A DNA stretch of 7,481 bases from Sphingomonadaceae bacterium (GTDB lineage Bacteria; Pseudomonadota; Alphaproteobacteria; Sphingomonadales; Sphingomonadaceae), in contig JACVCM010000116.1 in NCBI GenBank assembly GCA_016742125.1, positions 1-7,481 on the forward strand, in the 5' to 3' direction. Position 1 is the stretch's first letter; the number at the start of each line of letters is the position of its first letter. Below are positions 6,727 to 7,481 of this stretch, in pieces. The notes beneath the pieces are model-generated. The model was not told the origin of the DNA and ran no database searches. It saw only the letters and a list, made by a program, of their open reading frames with translations. A program made the translations under genes and the position numbers.

Positions 6727-7481
6727 TCATTTTTTGGAGGAGTAACCCAAACTCTCCTTCGCCAATTCCAAAATCTCCGTATCCGCCTCCGGAAACTCAT
6801 GCGGCACGCTCACTGCCAGTTCCTGCACAACATGTTTGAGCACGGCTATCCGCGCGGCCTTCTGGTTGTTTCCGTCGATCACTGTCCATGGCGCCCAATG
6901 TGTGTCGGTGCGTTTGAACATGTCCTTCATCGCATCGAGATAGGCTTCGCGCTTGTCACGGTTACGGAAATCCTCCGCGGTCACCTTCCAGCGCTTGGCG
7001 GGATCGTCGAGACGCTCGGTCAGCACCCTGTCCTGCGTTTCCTGCGTCACATGCAGAAACAGCTTGATGATCTTCGTCCCGATCTCGCCCTGACGTGATT
7101 CGAATTCATTGATTTCGTCATAACCGCGCCGCCATTCGGCCTCGCTGCAAAAACCTTCGACCCGCTCGACCAGTACCCGGCCATAGTGGCTGCGGTCCCA
7201 GATATGGATTTCGCGTTTGCCGGGCAGCTTGTTCCAGAAGCGCCAGAGAAAATGCTTGTCCTTCTCCTCCGCAGTCGGCGCGGAGATCGGATAAACCTGA
7301 TAATAACGCGGGTCGAGCGTCGCGGTCAACCGCTTGATCGCCCCGCCCTTCCCCGCCGCGTCCCAGCCTTCAACGACGACAAGTGTGCGTGCTTCATGAA
7401 GTATATGCAGCGATTGCAGCTCCGCGAGACGGTCCTGTAGCGCCTTCAGGTCCGCGTCATAGTCGTCGTCGTATTTTTGGC
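6727..7481 (-). CDS. ppk2: Polyphosphate kinase 2 (PPK2 family), 5' end cut by window
   Basis: The frame enters from the right edge with about 250 codons visible and ends at TGA after SSKK. PPK2 enzymes transfer phosphate between polyphosphate and nucleotides in the cytoplasm, making ADP or ATP and so linking polyphosphate stores to nucleotide energy. Visible motifs are the Walker A loop GWDAAGKGG (7368-7342), the Walker B-like WDRSHYGR (7200-7177) followed by VLVERVEGF, the lid-region KRWKVTAEDFRNRDKR, and APWTVIDGNNQ. A TTG at 7329 could be taken as a start, but it lies after the Walker A loop, so the gene must extend upstream. No ATG occurs in the visible upstream part. The sequence resembles the class II (polyphosphate:AMP) subgroup, but substrate class cannot be settled by eye. 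A single-domain enzyme is likely, though a two-domain form is not excluded. It is convergent with greB, 147 bp apart. Confidence 0.93.
   Translation of the reverse strand, partial: QKYDDDYDADLKALQDRLAELQSLHILHEARTLVVVEGWDAAGKGGAIKRLTATLDPRYYQVYPISAPTAEEKDKHFLWRFWNKLPGKREIHIWDRSHYGRVLVERVEGFCSEAEWRRGYDEINEFESRQGEIGTKIIKLFLHVTQETQDRVLTERLDDPAKRWKVTAEDFRNRDKREAYLDAMKDMFKRTDTHWAPWTVIDGNNQKAARIAVLKHVVQELAVSVPHEFPEADTEILELAKESLGYSSKK

Noticed and set aside
6727..7329. PPK2 gene starting at the TTG at 7329.
   Set aside because: That start would remove the Walker A loop, which is encoded in the same frame just upstream; the gene clearly continues past the right edge.
7455..7475. Short GAC/GTC triplet repeat near the right edge.
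   Set aside because: It encodes an Asp run in the PPK2 N-terminal region and is too short to call a repeat element.

Overview
The window looks like a chromosomal housekeeping segment from an alphaproteobacterium, most likely a member of the Sphingomonadales. The base composition is GC-rich. The M13 peptidase, the DapA, the soluble lytic transglycosylase and the PPK2 read as sphingomonad-like from memory, and the dapA/smpB/slt grouping is typical of Alphaproteobacteria. The assignment rests on recognition of these proteins, not on a search.

Left half (1-3987), all on the minus strand: a compact unit read right to left. It runs dapA (lysine and peptidoglycan precursor synthesis), smpB (ribosome rescue), a small DUF2062 membrane protein and an exported M13 zinc metallopeptidase. 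The peptidase C-terminus runs off the left edge. dapA and smpB share one base (TGATG), and smpB and the DUF2062 gene overlap by four bases (ATGA), so the first three genes are probably translationally coupled. A 61-bp gap precedes the peptidase. In that gap a perfect 7-bp inverted repeat could fold over the peptidase's ribosome binding site.

Centre (3988-6579): an 87-bp divergent intergenic region holds a plausible dapA promoter. It is followed on the plus strand by slt, an exported Slt70-type lytic transglycosylase with an intact active site. greB, a transcript cleavage factor, follows 12 bp downstream. Two GC-rich hairpins after greB are likely terminator elements.

Right end (6580-7481): a 147-bp convergent intergenic region, then a polyphosphate kinase 2 gene on the minus strand whose 5' end lies outside the window.

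Functionally, DapA feeds the diaminopimelate used in peptidoglycan and Slt trims and recycles that peptidoglycan. SmpB, GreB and PPK2 belong to stress-tolerant translation, transcription and nucleotide energy supply. I see no mobile element, CRISPR array, defence island, tRNA or rRNA. There is no gene-free stretch over 300 bases. I found no convincing undescribed system; the items worth a second look are small regulatory structures and a few residue substitutions.
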